From Alphaproteobacteria bacterium HT1-32 (GTDB taxonomy: Bacteria > Pseudomonadota > Alphaproteobacteria > Rhodospirillales > HT1-32), in NCBI GenBank assembly GCA_009649675.1, contig WJPL01000002.1, positions 310,001-374,000 on the forward strand: DNA of 64,000 bases, read 5' to 3'. This document shows, piece after piece, positions 1 through 8,073 of this stretch (position 1 is the first letter of the stretch; every line of letters begins with the position of its first letter). The notes below the pieces were generated by a model. It was not told the DNA's origin, searched no databases, and saw only the letters and a program-made list of their open reading frames with translations. Both the position numbers and the translations under genes were made by a program.

Positions 1-224
1 ACAGTGATGTTCGGGATGCAGCGATGAAATCTGCGCTTTCCATGTCGCGTAATGCACCGCTTGCGAACAGTCGGCACAAGGCGCTGGTAAACCGGCTGGC
101 GTCAGGTGAAGTGATGACACCGGCAGACCATACGGGCACTTACGCCTGCTTTGATTCTGAGGACTTCCGGGAAGGCTACCGGGCGTTTCTGGAGAAACGT
201 AAGCCGGTCTTTACCGGCAGCTGA
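1..224 (+). CDS. enoyl-CoA hydratase/isomerase family protein, C-terminal end (partial)
   Basis: The reading frame enters from the left edge (first full codon at 3) and stops at 222-224, so only about 73 C-terminal residues are present. The ending EGYRAFLEKRKPVFTG is the typical close of crotonase-fold enoyl-CoA hydratases, where the last helix packs onto the trimer. The preceding stretch with PLANSRHKALVNRL fits the helix before it. The catalytic oxyanion-hole region is outside the window, so the exact reaction (fatty acid or phenylacetate-type substrate) cannot be given. The next gene starts 4 bases downstream, which suggests one transcript. Family assignment is fairly sure; substrate is unknown. 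Confidence 0.72.
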   Translation, partial: SDVRDAAMKSALSMSRNAPLANSRHKALVNRLASGEVMTPADHTGTYACFDSEDFREGYRAFLEKRKPVFTGS

Positions 225-228
225 CGGT

Positions 229-1197
229 ATGGCCGGGGCAACACCACTGATCTGGGTTCTGGTTGATCCCCGGGCGGGGACGGCCAATCAGGCATTGGGT
301 GTTGCCGATAAGCTGGGGCTGGCTTTTGTCGAAAAGCCTCTCGAATACAGCGGCTTCGCCCGATTGCCGAATTTCGGGGCTTCCCTGCGGGCGCTGACAG
401 CCGCGTCCAAAGCAACAATTGAAGCGCCCTGGCCGGATATGGTCATTGCCGCGGGCCGTCGGTCAGCCGCGGTTGCGCGATATGTCCGGAAACAGTCCCC
501 CTCGACACGCCTGATACAGATCATGGACCCCGGTGGTGATCTTTCAGTGTTTGATCTGCTGGCCATCCCCGCCCATGACAAGCCACCGGTTGCTGACAAC
601 ATTCTGCCTGTTACGGGTGCGCCGCATCGCATCAATGCGGATGGCCTGAAGGCTGCCGGTCAGGAATGGATCGACAGGTTTGAGGGGATGCCGCGCCCCT
701 GGATTGCCGTGCTGGTGGGCGGGGCGACAAAACGTAAACCCTTCCCCCCGGCGCTGGCGGCGCGGCTGTCAAAATCTGTCGCGGCGCTGGCTGAGACTGT
801 CGGTGGCAGCCTGCTGGTCAGTACAAGCCGTCGGACAGGGGCATCCATTGATGCGTTCAGTGCGGAACTGCCACCGGCGAGCTATCTCTATCGCTATGAT
901 GATCCGGGGCCGAATCCCTATCATGGTCTTCTGGCGCTGGCCGATGGCATTGTCGTGACGGGCGATTCTGTGTCGATGGTTTGCGAAGCCTGTGCGCCCG
1001 GAGTGCCGGTCTGGATATTCAGCCCGCCTGGTTTTGCCATTGAAAAGCATGAATCGCTGCACCGTGACCTTTACGAACGGGGAGCAGCCCGCCCGTTCAG
1101 CAACGAATGGACGGACTGGCAGCCAGCGCCACTGGACGAGGCGGCGCGGATTGCCAGCCGGGCGAGGCGGTTGCTCGGTTTGGAGGAGGATGCCTGA
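229..1197 (+). CDS. ELM1 family protein (DUF1022, GT-B-like)
   Basis: A 322-residue member of the family named after plant mitochondrial fission factor ELM1. Bacterial members are uncharacterised; the fold resembles GT-B glycosyltransferases, so a nucleotide-sugar role is inferred, not shown. Visible family landmarks are the N-terminal LVDPRAGTANQ, GRRSAAVARYVRK near residue 76, the VLVGGATKR strand near 165, TSRRTG near 200 and DGIVVTGDSVSMVCEA near 237. I chose ATG 229 over an in-frame upstream codon at 151 because 151 lies inside the hydratase gene and family members begin close to the WVLVDPRAG strand. It overlaps the next gene by 8 bases. There is no signal peptide. Confidence 0.8.
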   Translation: MAGATPLIWVLVDPRAGTANQALGVADKLGLAFVEKPLEYSGFARLPNFGASLRALTAASKATIEAPWPDMVIAAGRRSAAVARYVRKQSPSTRLIQIMDPGGDLSVFDLLAIPAHDKPPVADNILPVTGAPHRINADGLKAAGQEWIDRFEGMPRPWIAVLVGGATKRKPFPPALAARLSKSVAALAETVGGSLLVSTSRRTGASIDAFSAELPPASYLYRYDDPGPNPYHGLLALADGIVVTGDSVSMVCEACAPGVPVWIFSPPGFAIEKHESLHRDLYERGAARPFSNEWTDWQPAPLDEAARIASRARRLLGLEEDA

Positions 1198-1993
1198 TTT
1201 CGCGGCAAACATAGACTGGCTGTTTACCGAACACCGGTTTCCGGACCGTTTCGCGATAGCTTCTGCTGCCGGGTTTTCAGCGGTGGAATTTTCTGCGCCT
1301 TATCAGATGGATGTGAGCGAGATCAGGAAACGGCTGCGGCGCTATGGCCTGAAGCTGGTGGTAATTGATACGCCGCCTGCGGCAGATGGTGTCATAGGTG
1401 TGGGAGCCGTTCCCGGGCGGTCAGCAGATTTCCTCGACGGTATCAGACGTGCCGTCGATATGGCGGCGGAACTTTCCTGCCCGCTGGTCCATGCGGTTGC
1501 CGGGGTGGTGGAAGGGGATGTTACCCATGATGTTGCCCGTTCGGTCTTTGTCGAGAACCTCAACAAGGCGGTTGAAATTGCGGCGGCGGCAAAAATTGTT
1601 CTGACGCTTGAGCCGATCAACCCGTTTGATATCGCCGGGTACTTCCTCAATCGCACGGGGGATGCGGTCGCTATCATCAATCAGATCGACAGTCCGAACC
1701 TGCGTCTGCAACTGGATTTCTATCACCGGCAGATGCTGGAAGGCAGCCTGACCGAGGCCTGGGAAGAACACCGGAACCTGATCGCCCATATTCAGATTGC
1801 GGGCCTGCCGGGACGACACGAACCGGATGATGGCGAAATCTGGTATCCGCATCTGTTCGACCGACTGGATCGGGACGGGTATACTGGCTGGATCGGGTGC
1901 GAATATAGCCCGCGCGGAAAAACGCTCGAAGGTTTGCGTTGGGCGTCGCGCTGGGGTATCGGGCTTGTCGTCCAATCTCCAAGGGCTGAATAA
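1190..1993 (+). CDS. hyi: hydroxypyruvate isomerase-like TIM-barrel protein
   Basis: A 267-residue xylose-isomerase-like TIM barrel. Hyi enzymes interconvert hydroxypyruvate and tartronate semialdehyde. Metal-site segments expected for the family are visible: LTLEPINP (Glu), LQLDFYH (Asp and His), HIQIAG (Gln/His) and the final GCEYSPRG (Glu). The start is set by GGAGGAGG immediately before ATG 1190; the start overlaps the ELM1 stop by 8 bases, and its own stop overlaps the next ATG (TAATG). No glyoxylate-pathway partner (gcl, glxR, glycerate kinase) is near, and both neighbours suggest sugar or surface-carbohydrate work, so the true substrate may be another ketose or sugar acid. Confidence 0.75.
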   Translation: MPDFAANIDWLFTEHRFPDRFAIASAAGFSAVEFSAPYQMDVSEIRKRLRRYGLKLVVIDTPPAADGVIGVGAVPGRSADFLDGIRRAVDMAAELSCPLVHAVAGVVEGDVTHDVARSVFVENLNKAVEIAAAAKIVLTLEPINPFDIAGYFLNRTGDAVAIINQIDSPNLRLQLDFYHRQMLEGSLTEAWEEHRNLIAHIQIAGLPGRHEPDDGEIWYPHLFDRLDRDGYTGWIGCEYSPRGKTLEGLRWASRWGIGLVVQSPRAE

Positions 1994-2613
1994 TGACGTT
2001 TCCAGATAAACATTTTGTCGATATCGGCTCCTATGCTGATGCCTATTACAATCGCCTGTCGCTGGCGACCGCCTCGATTGACCGGGGTGCCCTGTCAAAG
2101 GCGGTGCGCCTGCTGGGCGATGTCCTGAAACGCGACGGACAGATATTCTCCTGCGGCAACGGGGGCTCAGCCTCTATCGCGAACCATCTGCTGTGTGATT
2201 TCGCCAAGGGAATCCAGACCGACACAACGGTAAAACCCCGCGTCGTCTCGTTGTCGTCGAATGTGGAGATGCTCACCGCCATTGCCAATGACATCTCCTA
2301 TGATGATGTCTTCGTTTATCAGCTTGCGACACAGGCCAGACCGGGTGACCTGCTGATGACGATCTCGTCTTCGGGGGATTCCGAAAATGTTATCCGGGCG
2401 CTTGCCCATGCACGCGAAAACGATATCACCACCATCGCACTGACCGGTTTTTCCGGCGGGCGCAGCGGTAAATATGCCGATGCCCATATTCATGTCAGTG
2501 GAGACAATTACGGCGTTGTCGAGGATGCCCATCAGTCGGTGATGCATCTGCTCGCACAGTATCTGCGTCTGTCCATGATGCCGAAAGACGTGATCAGCCA
2601 GCGCAAGTTCTGA
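1993..2613 (+). CDS. SIS-domain sugar isomerase, GmhA-like
   Basis: A 206-residue SIS-domain protein similar to sedoheptulose-7-phosphate isomerase, the first step of ADP-heptose synthesis for LPS core. The phosphate-binding loop CGNGGSAS near residue 53 and the ISSSGDSENV loop near 117 are intact. Two features differ from typical GmhA: the usual H-x3-E becomes H-x3-D (NHLLCDF), and the usual Q-E-x-H before the last conserved His reads E-D-A-H (EDAHQSVMH). These positions hold the zinc and catalytic base in characterised GmhA, so this may be a related SIS isomerase rather than GmhA itself. Coupled by TAATG overlap to the Hyi-like gene. Confidence 0.72.
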   Translation: MTFPDKHFVDIGSYADAYYNRLSLATASIDRGALSKAVRLLGDVLKRDGQIFSCGNGGSASIANHLLCDFAKGIQTDTTVKPRVVSLSSNVEMLTAIANDISYDDVFVYQLATQARPGDLLMTISSSGDSENVIRALAHARENDITTIALTGFSGGRSGKYADAHIHVSGDNYGVVEDAHQSVMHLLAQYLRLSMMPKDVISQRKF

Positions 2614-2712
2614 CCTGCGGCAGATCATAATGGACCGGAGACCGTTACAGGGAATGGTCCTGTTGCTTTGCCGGCACAATGTCTACCTCTTCCGGGCATC
2701 AGGAGAATCAGC

Positions 2713-3339
2713 ATGTATGTGCCACGCCATTTCGAACTGACGGACCGGGCCGGGATTGACCAGCGGCTTGAAGAAGACTCATTTGCCATGCTGGTGACGG
2801 TGATTGATGGACAGCCCTTTGCCACACATCTGCCTTTGCTGGCGAAACGTGACGGTGAGCAGCTGATCCTCCGGGGGCATGTCGCTCGCGCCAACCCGCA
2901 CTGGAAGTCGTTCACGGCGGAAACCGAATCGCTGGCTGTCTTCAGTGGCCCGCATTGCTACATCTCGCCCCGCTGGTACGCCGCGAAAGGGCTGGTCCCG
3001 ACCTGGAACTACGAGGCCATTCACGCCTATGGCCCGGTCCGGGTGCTGGAGGAGGCATCAGATGTCCGCCAGCTGCTGGATGACCTCACGGCAAAGTTCG
3101 AAGCAGATGCGCCCGAGCCCTGGACCACTGAGGGAGCGATGGACGACAAGGCATTGTTTGCGATGATGCGCGGCATCGTCGGCTTTGAAATGACAGTGAC
3201 CCGCCTCGAAGCAAAATCAAAGATGGGCCAGAACCGGGGCGCTGACGATGTGCAAGGTGCCGCAAAGGCACTGGACAGCAGCCCGAGAGAAATGGATCGC
3301 GCTGTCGCCGGGCTGATGCGGGCGCGGTTTAGCGACTAG
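2713..3339 (+). CDS. FMN-binding PaiB-family protein
   Basis: A 208-residue member of the PaiB / FMN-binding split-barrel family, often annotated as a negative regulator of degradative enzymes and sporulation after the Bacillus protein. Landmarks are the N-terminal MYVPRHFE, FATHLPLLA, GHVARANPHW, then SPRWYAAKGLVPTWNYEAIH near residues 87-106, and the C-terminal TRLEAKSKMGQNR. ATG 2713 is preceded by AGGAG at 2701-2705 with a good spacing. No DNA-binding domain is visible, so a flavin-linked reductase or oxidase role is equally possible. It stands 99 bases after the GmhA-like gene and is probably transcribed alone. Confidence 0.85.
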   Translation: MYVPRHFELTDRAGIDQRLEEDSFAMLVTVIDGQPFATHLPLLAKRDGEQLILRGHVARANPHWKSFTAETESLAVFSGPHCYISPRWYAAKGLVPTWNYEAIHAYGPVRVLEEASDVRQLLDDLTAKFEADAPEPWTTEGAMDDKALFAMMRGIVGFEMTVTRLEAKSKMGQNRGADDVQGAAKALDSSPREMDRAVAGLMRARFSD

Positions 3340-3399
3340 ATAGCGCCGATTATCCCGGAACCGGTGGTATTTGGCGGCTGACGTTCGGGTTTCACCATT

Positions 3400-3494
3400 A
3401 TCCTTCGAAACGGCGCCTGGCGCCTCCTCAGGATGAGGTCCACCTCATATACGAACCTCATCCTGAGGAGCGCTGAAAGCGCGTCTCGAAGGAT
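3400..3494. repeat. REP-like palindromic repeat
   Basis: Two 40-base arms, 3400-3439 and 3455-3494, are inverted copies of each other (about 80 percent identical) around a 15-base spacer. The outer ends read ATCCTTCG/CGAAGGAT and the inner ends CCTCATCCTGAGGAG and its complement. This sequence type is scattered through many alphaproteobacterial genomes between genes. Here it lies between the PaiB-like gene and the 3' end of the M20 peptidase, where the transcript could fold into a strong hairpin and end or protect both convergent messages. No open frame crosses it. Confidence 0.8.
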
Positions 3495-3562
3495 GAAAAT
3501 ACATCCGCAGCATTGTCAGGTTAGCTCGGGTCTGCCTTTCCGGAATGACAGGGGCAGGATTG

Positions 3563-4747
3563 TCATCCCTTCTTCACCGGCAACTGCTGTTCCACCAGTG
3601 TCACCCAGTAGCTGACGCCGATGGGGGCGACCTCGTCGTTGAAGTCGTAGCCGGGGTTGTGGAGCATACAGCCGTGGAAAGAGCCTGAATCGGCACCCTG
3701 ACCGAGCCAGACATAGCTGCCGGGGCGGGCCTCCAGCATATAGGCGAAATCTTCGGCGCCCATGGAGGGGCGGATGTTGCGGACCACGTTTTCTTCGCCC
3801 ACCACAGCCGCCGCCGCTGCTGCGGCATATTCGGTTTCTTCCGCCGCATTGACCGTCGGCGGATATTTGCGGCGGTAGGTAAAGGAGATTTCGACGCCAT
3901 GGGCGGCGGCAATGCCGTCGATGATGCGCTTCATCAGTGGTTCGATCTGGTCCCGCAGTGCGGGTGAGAAGGCACGGCAGGTACCGGCCAGTTTTACCGT
4001 GTCGGGAATGATGTTGTAGGCGTCACCGGCATGGATCTGGGTGACGGATACGACAACCGGCTCAAGCGGATCGGCGATGCGGCTGGATATGGTTTGCAGG
4101 GCCTGAATGATTTCGGCGGCGACGACAATTGAATCCGTTCCCAGATTCGGCATCGCGGCATGGGCGCCGGTGCCGCTGATTTCGATATCGAAATTGTCAG
4201 CGGAGGCCATCATCGGGCCGGTCTTGACCGCGATCTGACCCGGTTTCAGGCCCGGCCAGTTATGCATGCCATAGACAGCATCGACCGGGAACAGATCAAA
4301 CAGGCCGTCTTCGACCATCACCCGCCCGCCGGCTTCGTTTTCCTCGGCCGGCTGAAAGATGAAATGGACAGTGCCGTCGAAACTTTTGGTTTCCGAGAGG
4401 ATTTTCGCAGCCCCCAGCAACATCGCCACGTGGCCGTCATGACCACAGGCATGCATCTTTCCGGGATGGCGTGACGCATGCTCGAACGTGTTCTTTTCCA
4501 GTAGGTTCAGCGCATCCATATCCGCCCGCAAACCGATGGCCCGGTTGCCCCTGCCGCATTTCAGCGTGCCGACAACCCCGGTCCGGGCCAGACCGCGATG
4601 AACATCCAGTCCGAATTCTTCAAGTTTTGCCGCGACAACATCGCCGGTACGGACTTCCTCGAAGGCGGTTTCCGGATGAGCGTGGATGTCACGCCGCCAG
4701 GTCTGCATGTCTTTCTGAAGCTCGGCGGCGCGTTTGATGATGGACAT
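3563..4747 (-). CDS. M20-family amidohydrolase (hippurate hydrolase-like)
   Basis: A 394-residue zinc peptidase of the M20D group, which removes acyl groups from N-acyl amino acids or cleaves hippurate-like amides in the cytoplasm. Metal and catalytic motifs are complete: RRDIHAHPETAFEE at the N terminus, HACGHDGHVAMLLGAA near residue 100, QPAEENEAGG near 133, GMHNWPG near 160 and MGAEDFAYML near 350. ATG 4747 follows AAGGA. It is the last gene of the peptide-transport operon, which suggests the imported compound is hydrolysed here. The precise amide substrate cannot be read from sequence. Confidence 0.9.
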   Translation of the reverse strand: MSIIKRAAELQKDMQTWRRDIHAHPETAFEEVRTGDVVAAKLEEFGLDVHRGLARTGVVGTLKCGRGNRAIGLRADMDALNLLEKNTFEHASRHPGKMHACGHDGHVAMLLGAAKILSETKSFDGTVHFIFQPAEENEAGGRVMVEDGLFDLFPVDAVYGMHNWPGLKPGQIAVKTGPMMASADNFDIEISGTGAHAAMPNLGTDSIVVAAEIIQALQTISSRIADPLEPVVVSVTQIHAGDAYNIIPDTVKLAGTCRAFSPALRDQIEPLMKRIIDGIAAAHGVEISFTYRRKYPPTVNAAEETEYAAAAAAAVVGEENVVRNIRPSMGAEDFAYMLEARPGSYVWLGQGADSGSFHGCMLHNPGYDFNDEVAPIGVSYWVTLVEQQLPVKKG

Positions 4748-4769
4748 GGCGTTAATCCTTCAGTCAGGC

Positions 4770-6026
4770 CTAGAACAGGCTGGCAGCGGCCATTTGCGGG
4801 CCGCGATGTCGGGTGATATCGGGCAGAACGGCACTGTCGGCGGAGGTGTTTATCAGTGTGCCGTTTTTGACGACGGCAAGGTGATTGGCCTTATCGGCGG
4901 CCATGTTGATGTCGGCTGTCGGATCTCCCCGGACGATCAGCAGATCCGCGGCGAGCCCTTCGCGCAGGATACCCCGGTCATCAAGGCGCAGCAGGTCAGC
5001 CGCGGCGGAGGTGCCAAAGCGAAGCGCGTCGACGGGCGAGATGCCGTTATCGACCATGTAGCGCAGTTCCTGTGCATTCTCACCATGGTAGTTGAAGGGC
5101 GTGCCCGCATCGGTGCCCAGTGCAATCTTGCCGCCGGCCTTGTAAAATTTCTGGATCGACTTGCGGTGCTGTTCCGCACAGCGTTGTGATTTTTCGACAA
5201 TATAGTCGGGAATGCCCTTTTCGGCATTGCCGAGAATATTGGCCAGTGCCGCCAGTGTCGGAACCAGATAGGTGCCGCGTTCCAGCATCGCCCGGCAGCA
5301 TTCATCATCCATGAAAATGCCGTGTTCGATGGAGGTGACACCCCCCAGTGTAGCGTTGAGAATACCGGCGGCGCCCTGCGCGTGGCTGGCGGTGGTCTTG
5401 TTGAAACGGGTTGCCTCGGCAATGCCGGCGGCTATTTCAGCGGCTGAATAGTGGGCGTCTTCCGGATTGACGCCGGGGGTCATGACGCCGCCGGTTGCCA
5501 TAATCTTCACCAGATCGCTGCCCTTGTGGATCTGTTCACGGACCGCCTTGACCACATCGTCGATACCGTCAGCGACGCGCCCGTGCCGGTTGCCATGGCC
5601 GCCGGTCATGCAGATGATCCGCCCGGCCGCGCGGATGCTGGGGCCAAGATATCGACCGCTGTTACAGGCATCACGGATGGCGAATTCCATATAATCCCGG
5701 CCGCCACAGTCACGAATGGCGGTGATGCCGCCGCGCAATGTGGCATTGGCATGTTCCATACCGCGCAGGGTGGTCTGTGCCGGGGTGAATTCTTCCAGCT
5801 TTACCGACGGGTTTGGCTCACCGCCATAGAGGATATGCACATGGGCATCCATCAGGCCCGGCAGCAGGGTGCCGCCGGTGGTATCCACGGTCTCTCCCGT
5901 AAAGCCGTCAAATTCGGCGACCGGAGCGATGCGGACGATGATGCCATCCTGCACGGCAATTGCATGTCCGTCGATAATCCGGTCGACGCCGTCGAATATA
6001 CGTCCGCCGCTATACAGGGTTGGCAT
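4770..6026 (-). CDS. amidohydrolase family protein (Xaa-Pro dipeptidase/imidazolonepropionase-like)
   Basis: A 418-residue metal-dependent hydrolase with the split beta-sandwich and TIM barrel of the amidohydrolase superfamily. Seen in order: PGLMDAHVHILYGG near residue 57 (HxH metal ligands), LVKIMATGG near 175, TTASHAQG near 215 (His), IEHGIF near 235 (His) and ALGTDAGTP near 300 (catalytic Asp). The C-terminal GLAADLLIVRGDP returns to the sandwich domain. Relatives hydrolyse Xaa-Pro dipeptides or cyclic amides. It sits 3 bases from the preceding ATPase gene and 22 bases before the M20 hydrolase, so all are probably one message; peptide or N-acyl-amino-acid breakdown is inferred. Confidence 0.86.
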   Translation of the reverse strand: MPTLYSGGRIFDGVDRIIDGHAIAVQDGIIVRIAPVAEFDGFTGETVDTTGGTLLPGLMDAHVHILYGGEPNPSVKLEEFTPAQTTLRGMEHANATLRGGITAIRDCGGRDYMEFAIRDACNSGRYLGPSIRAAGRIICMTGGHGNRHGRVADGIDDVVKAVREQIHKGSDLVKIMATGGVMTPGVNPEDAHYSAAEIAAGIAEATRFNKTTASHAQGAAGILNATLGGVTSIEHGIFMDDECCRAMLERGTYLVPTLAALANILGNAEKGIPDYIVEKSQRCAEQHRKSIQKFYKAGGKIALGTDAGTPFNYHGENAQELRYMVDNGISPVDALRFGTSAAADLLRLDDRGILREGLAADLLIVRGDPTADINMAADKANHLAVVKNGTLINTSADSAVLPDITRHRGPQMAAASLF

Positions 6027-6028
6027 GT

Positions 6029-7078
6029 TCAGGTCTCCTCATCGGGCAGGGGGCGATCAGTCTCCGGCGGAATCCGGTTTTCTTCAACCGCATGGCAGGC
6101 AACACGGCCACCGGGAACCTCTATCGGTTCCGGCCGCTCAACACGGCAGCGGTCATTGGCATGGGGGCAGCGGGGATGAAAGGCGCAACCACTGGGCGGG
6201 TTGATCGGGTTTGGCACTTCGCCGGCAACCGGTTCGCGTTCCCTCCCGGTCATGCCGAGGTCGGGAATCGTATCCAGCAGCAACCGGGTGTAGGGATGCA
6301 GCGGGCGGCGGAATAATGTCTTCTTGTCCGCAACCTCGCAGATGCGCCCGAGATACATCACCGCGACATGGTCTGATATGTGATAGACCACCGCCAGATT
6401 GTGCGAGATGAACAGGTAAGTCAGTCCGAAATCGCGCTGCAGCTGTTTCATCAGGTTCAGGATTTGCGCCTGTACCGAGACATCAAGGGCTGAGGTCGGC
6501 TCGTCGCAGACAAGGAATTCCGGTTCGCTGGCCAGCGCCCGTGCGATGGAAATACGCTGTCTTTGCCCGCCGGAGAATTCATGCGGGTATTTGACTCCGT
6601 CCTTGGGATTCAGCCCGACATGGCTCAGCAACTCGCCGACACGAATGGCAATATCCGCTGTGTTGTCGATCAGCCCATAGGCCCGGATTGGTTCGGCAAT
6701 GATATCGAAGACCCGCCAGCGCGGATTCAGGCTGGCATAGGGGTCCTGAAAGATCATCTGCAGTTTCTTGCGAAAGGGTGCCATTGCCTTGCGGCTGGAA
6801 TCAGCAGAGATGGCATTGCCTTCAAACTCGATCTCGCCGCCGGTTGGCTGGTGCAGGCCCACGATCAGCCGGGCAATTGTCGATTTTCCGCAACCGGATT
6901 CGCCGACGATTGAGAATGTCTGTCCCCGTCCAATCTCGAAATCAACACCGTCGACAGCTTTCAGTATCTGCTTGCCGGAGCCGCTGAGCAGCCGGTTCAG
7001 AAATGGCGCGGAGACGTCGAAATACCGTTTCAGCCCGGTGACGCGGAGGACGATGTCCGTTGCCGGTCCCTCAGACAT
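6029..7078 (-). CDS. oligopeptide/dipeptide ABC transporter ATP-binding protein (DppF/OppF type)
   Basis: A 349-residue ATPase for peptide import at the inner membrane. It carries Walker A (GESGCGKSTIARLIVG near residue 63), the signature FSGGQRQRISIARAL, Walker B LVCDEPTSALDVSVQ, and the C-terminal oligopeptide-ABC extension with a cysteine cluster (CAFHPRCPHANDRC) typical of OppD/F-type subunits that can hold an iron-sulfur cluster. ATG 7078 was chosen over a codon at 7129 because it gives an 8-base overlap with the upstream ATPase stop and the normal family length. It pairs with the next ATPase as a heterodimer. Confidence 0.92.
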   Translation of the reverse strand: MSEGPATDIVLRVTGLKRYFDVSAPFLNRLLSGSGKQILKAVDGVDFEIGRGQTFSIVGESGCGKSTIARLIVGLHQPTGGEIEFEGNAISADSSRKAMAPFRKKLQMIFQDPYASLNPRWRVFDIIAEPIRAYGLIDNTADIAIRVGELLSHVGLNPKDGVKYPHEFSGGQRQRISIARALASEPEFLVCDEPTSALDVSVQAQILNLMKQLQRDFGLTYLFISHNLAVVYHISDHVAVMYLGRICEVADKKTLFRRPLHPYTRLLLDTIPDLGMTGREREPVAGEVPNPINPPSGCAFHPRCPHANDRCRVERPEPIEVPGGRVACHAVEENRIPPETDRPLPDEET

Positions 7079-8069
7079 GGCCAGCCTCCCGGTCATACAG
7101 CCAGCAGGCGGCCTGTGTGGTGCCTGCATCCATCAGGTCGGGACGGTCGCGTTCGCAGCGGCCAAAACGCTCGGAGCAGCGCGGGTTGAAGGCACAGCCG
7201 GCCGGGATCTCGGTCAGCCGCGGCATTGAACCATCAATCTGGGTGAGGTTTTCAACATCTTCCCCGATCATCGGGATCGACCCCATCAACCCCTTTGTGT
7301 AGGGATGCTTCGGATTCTTGACGACATCACGAACCGGTCCGATCTCGGCAATCCGCCCCGCATACATCACCGCGACCCGGTCGGCCGTTTCGGCAATGAC
7401 GCCCATGTCATGGGTGACCAGCATGACGGCTGTACCGTTGTCGCGGCAGAGCCGTTTGAGCAGCGAGATGATTTGCGCCTGGATCGAGACATCCAGTGCC
7501 GTCGTCGGTTCATCCGCGATAATCAGCTTAGGTCGGGCACAGAGCGCCAGCGCGATGACGACCCGCTGGCGCATACCGCCGGAGAACTGATGCGGATAAC
7601 TGTCGATCCGTTCTGCTGCGGCGGGAATCCCAACTTCCACAAGCAGCTCCAGCGCCCGTGCATCAGCCTGTGCCTTGCTGATGTCTTCGTGGGTCAGGAT
7701 GGTCTCGGTCAGCTGCTCGCGTATGGTATAGAGCGGATTGAGGCTGGTCAGCGGATCCTGAAAGATTGCGCCGATCGACTTGCCACGTATCCGGCGCATC
7801 TTCTCATAGGGCAGATTGTCGATACGGTTGCCGTCGAGCCGGATTTCTCCGGCGGCAACCCGTCCCGGTGGTTCCAGCAGCCCGATGATGGCGGCGCCGG
7901 TCAGTGACTTTCCGGCACCGGATTCACCGACGACACCCAGCACTTCACCGGGATTGATCTGGAGTGAGATATCGTCGACGGCGACGAGCGTGCCATGTCG
8001 GGTCGGGAATTCGATCCGGAGATTGCGAACGTCGAGCAGGGGCGGAATGCCGGTCATTTCATCGCTCAT
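7071..8069 (-). CDS. oligopeptide/dipeptide ABC transporter ATP-binding protein (DppD/OppD type)
   Basis: A 332-residue ATPase, partner of the DppF-type subunit. Walker A is GESGAGKSLTGAAIIGLL near residue 47, the signature FSGGMRQRVVIALAL near 164, Walker B LIIADEPTTALDVSIQ, and the H-loop LVTHDMG. The C-terminal extension has the family CAFNPRC cysteine motif. The order permease-permease-DppD-DppF matches Opp/Dpp operons. The start lies 4 bases after the DppC stop, so translation is likely coupled. Substrate choice is set by the binding protein, not by this subunit. Confidence 0.92.
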   Translation of the reverse strand: MSDEMTGIPPLLDVRNLRIEFPTRHGTLVAVDDISLQINPGEVLGVVGESGAGKSLTGAAIIGLLEPPGRVAAGEIRLDGNRIDNLPYEKMRRIRGKSIGAIFQDPLTSLNPLYTIREQLTETILTHEDISKAQADARALELLVEVGIPAAAERIDSYPHQFSGGMRQRVVIALALCARPKLIIADEPTTALDVSIQAQIISLLKRLCRDNGTAVMLVTHDMGVIAETADRVAVMYAGRIAEIGPVRDVVKNPKHPYTKGLMGSIPMIGEDVENLTQIDGSMPRLTEIPAGCAFNPRCSERFGRCERDRPDLMDAGTTQAACWLYDREAGHV

Positions 8070-8073
8070 TCCG

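Noticed and set aside
5451-6179. Long plus-strand open frame (242 codons) across the amidohydrolase start
   Set aside because: It runs antisense to a gene with clear catalytic motifs, has no family pattern, and reflects GC-rich codon use on the other strand.
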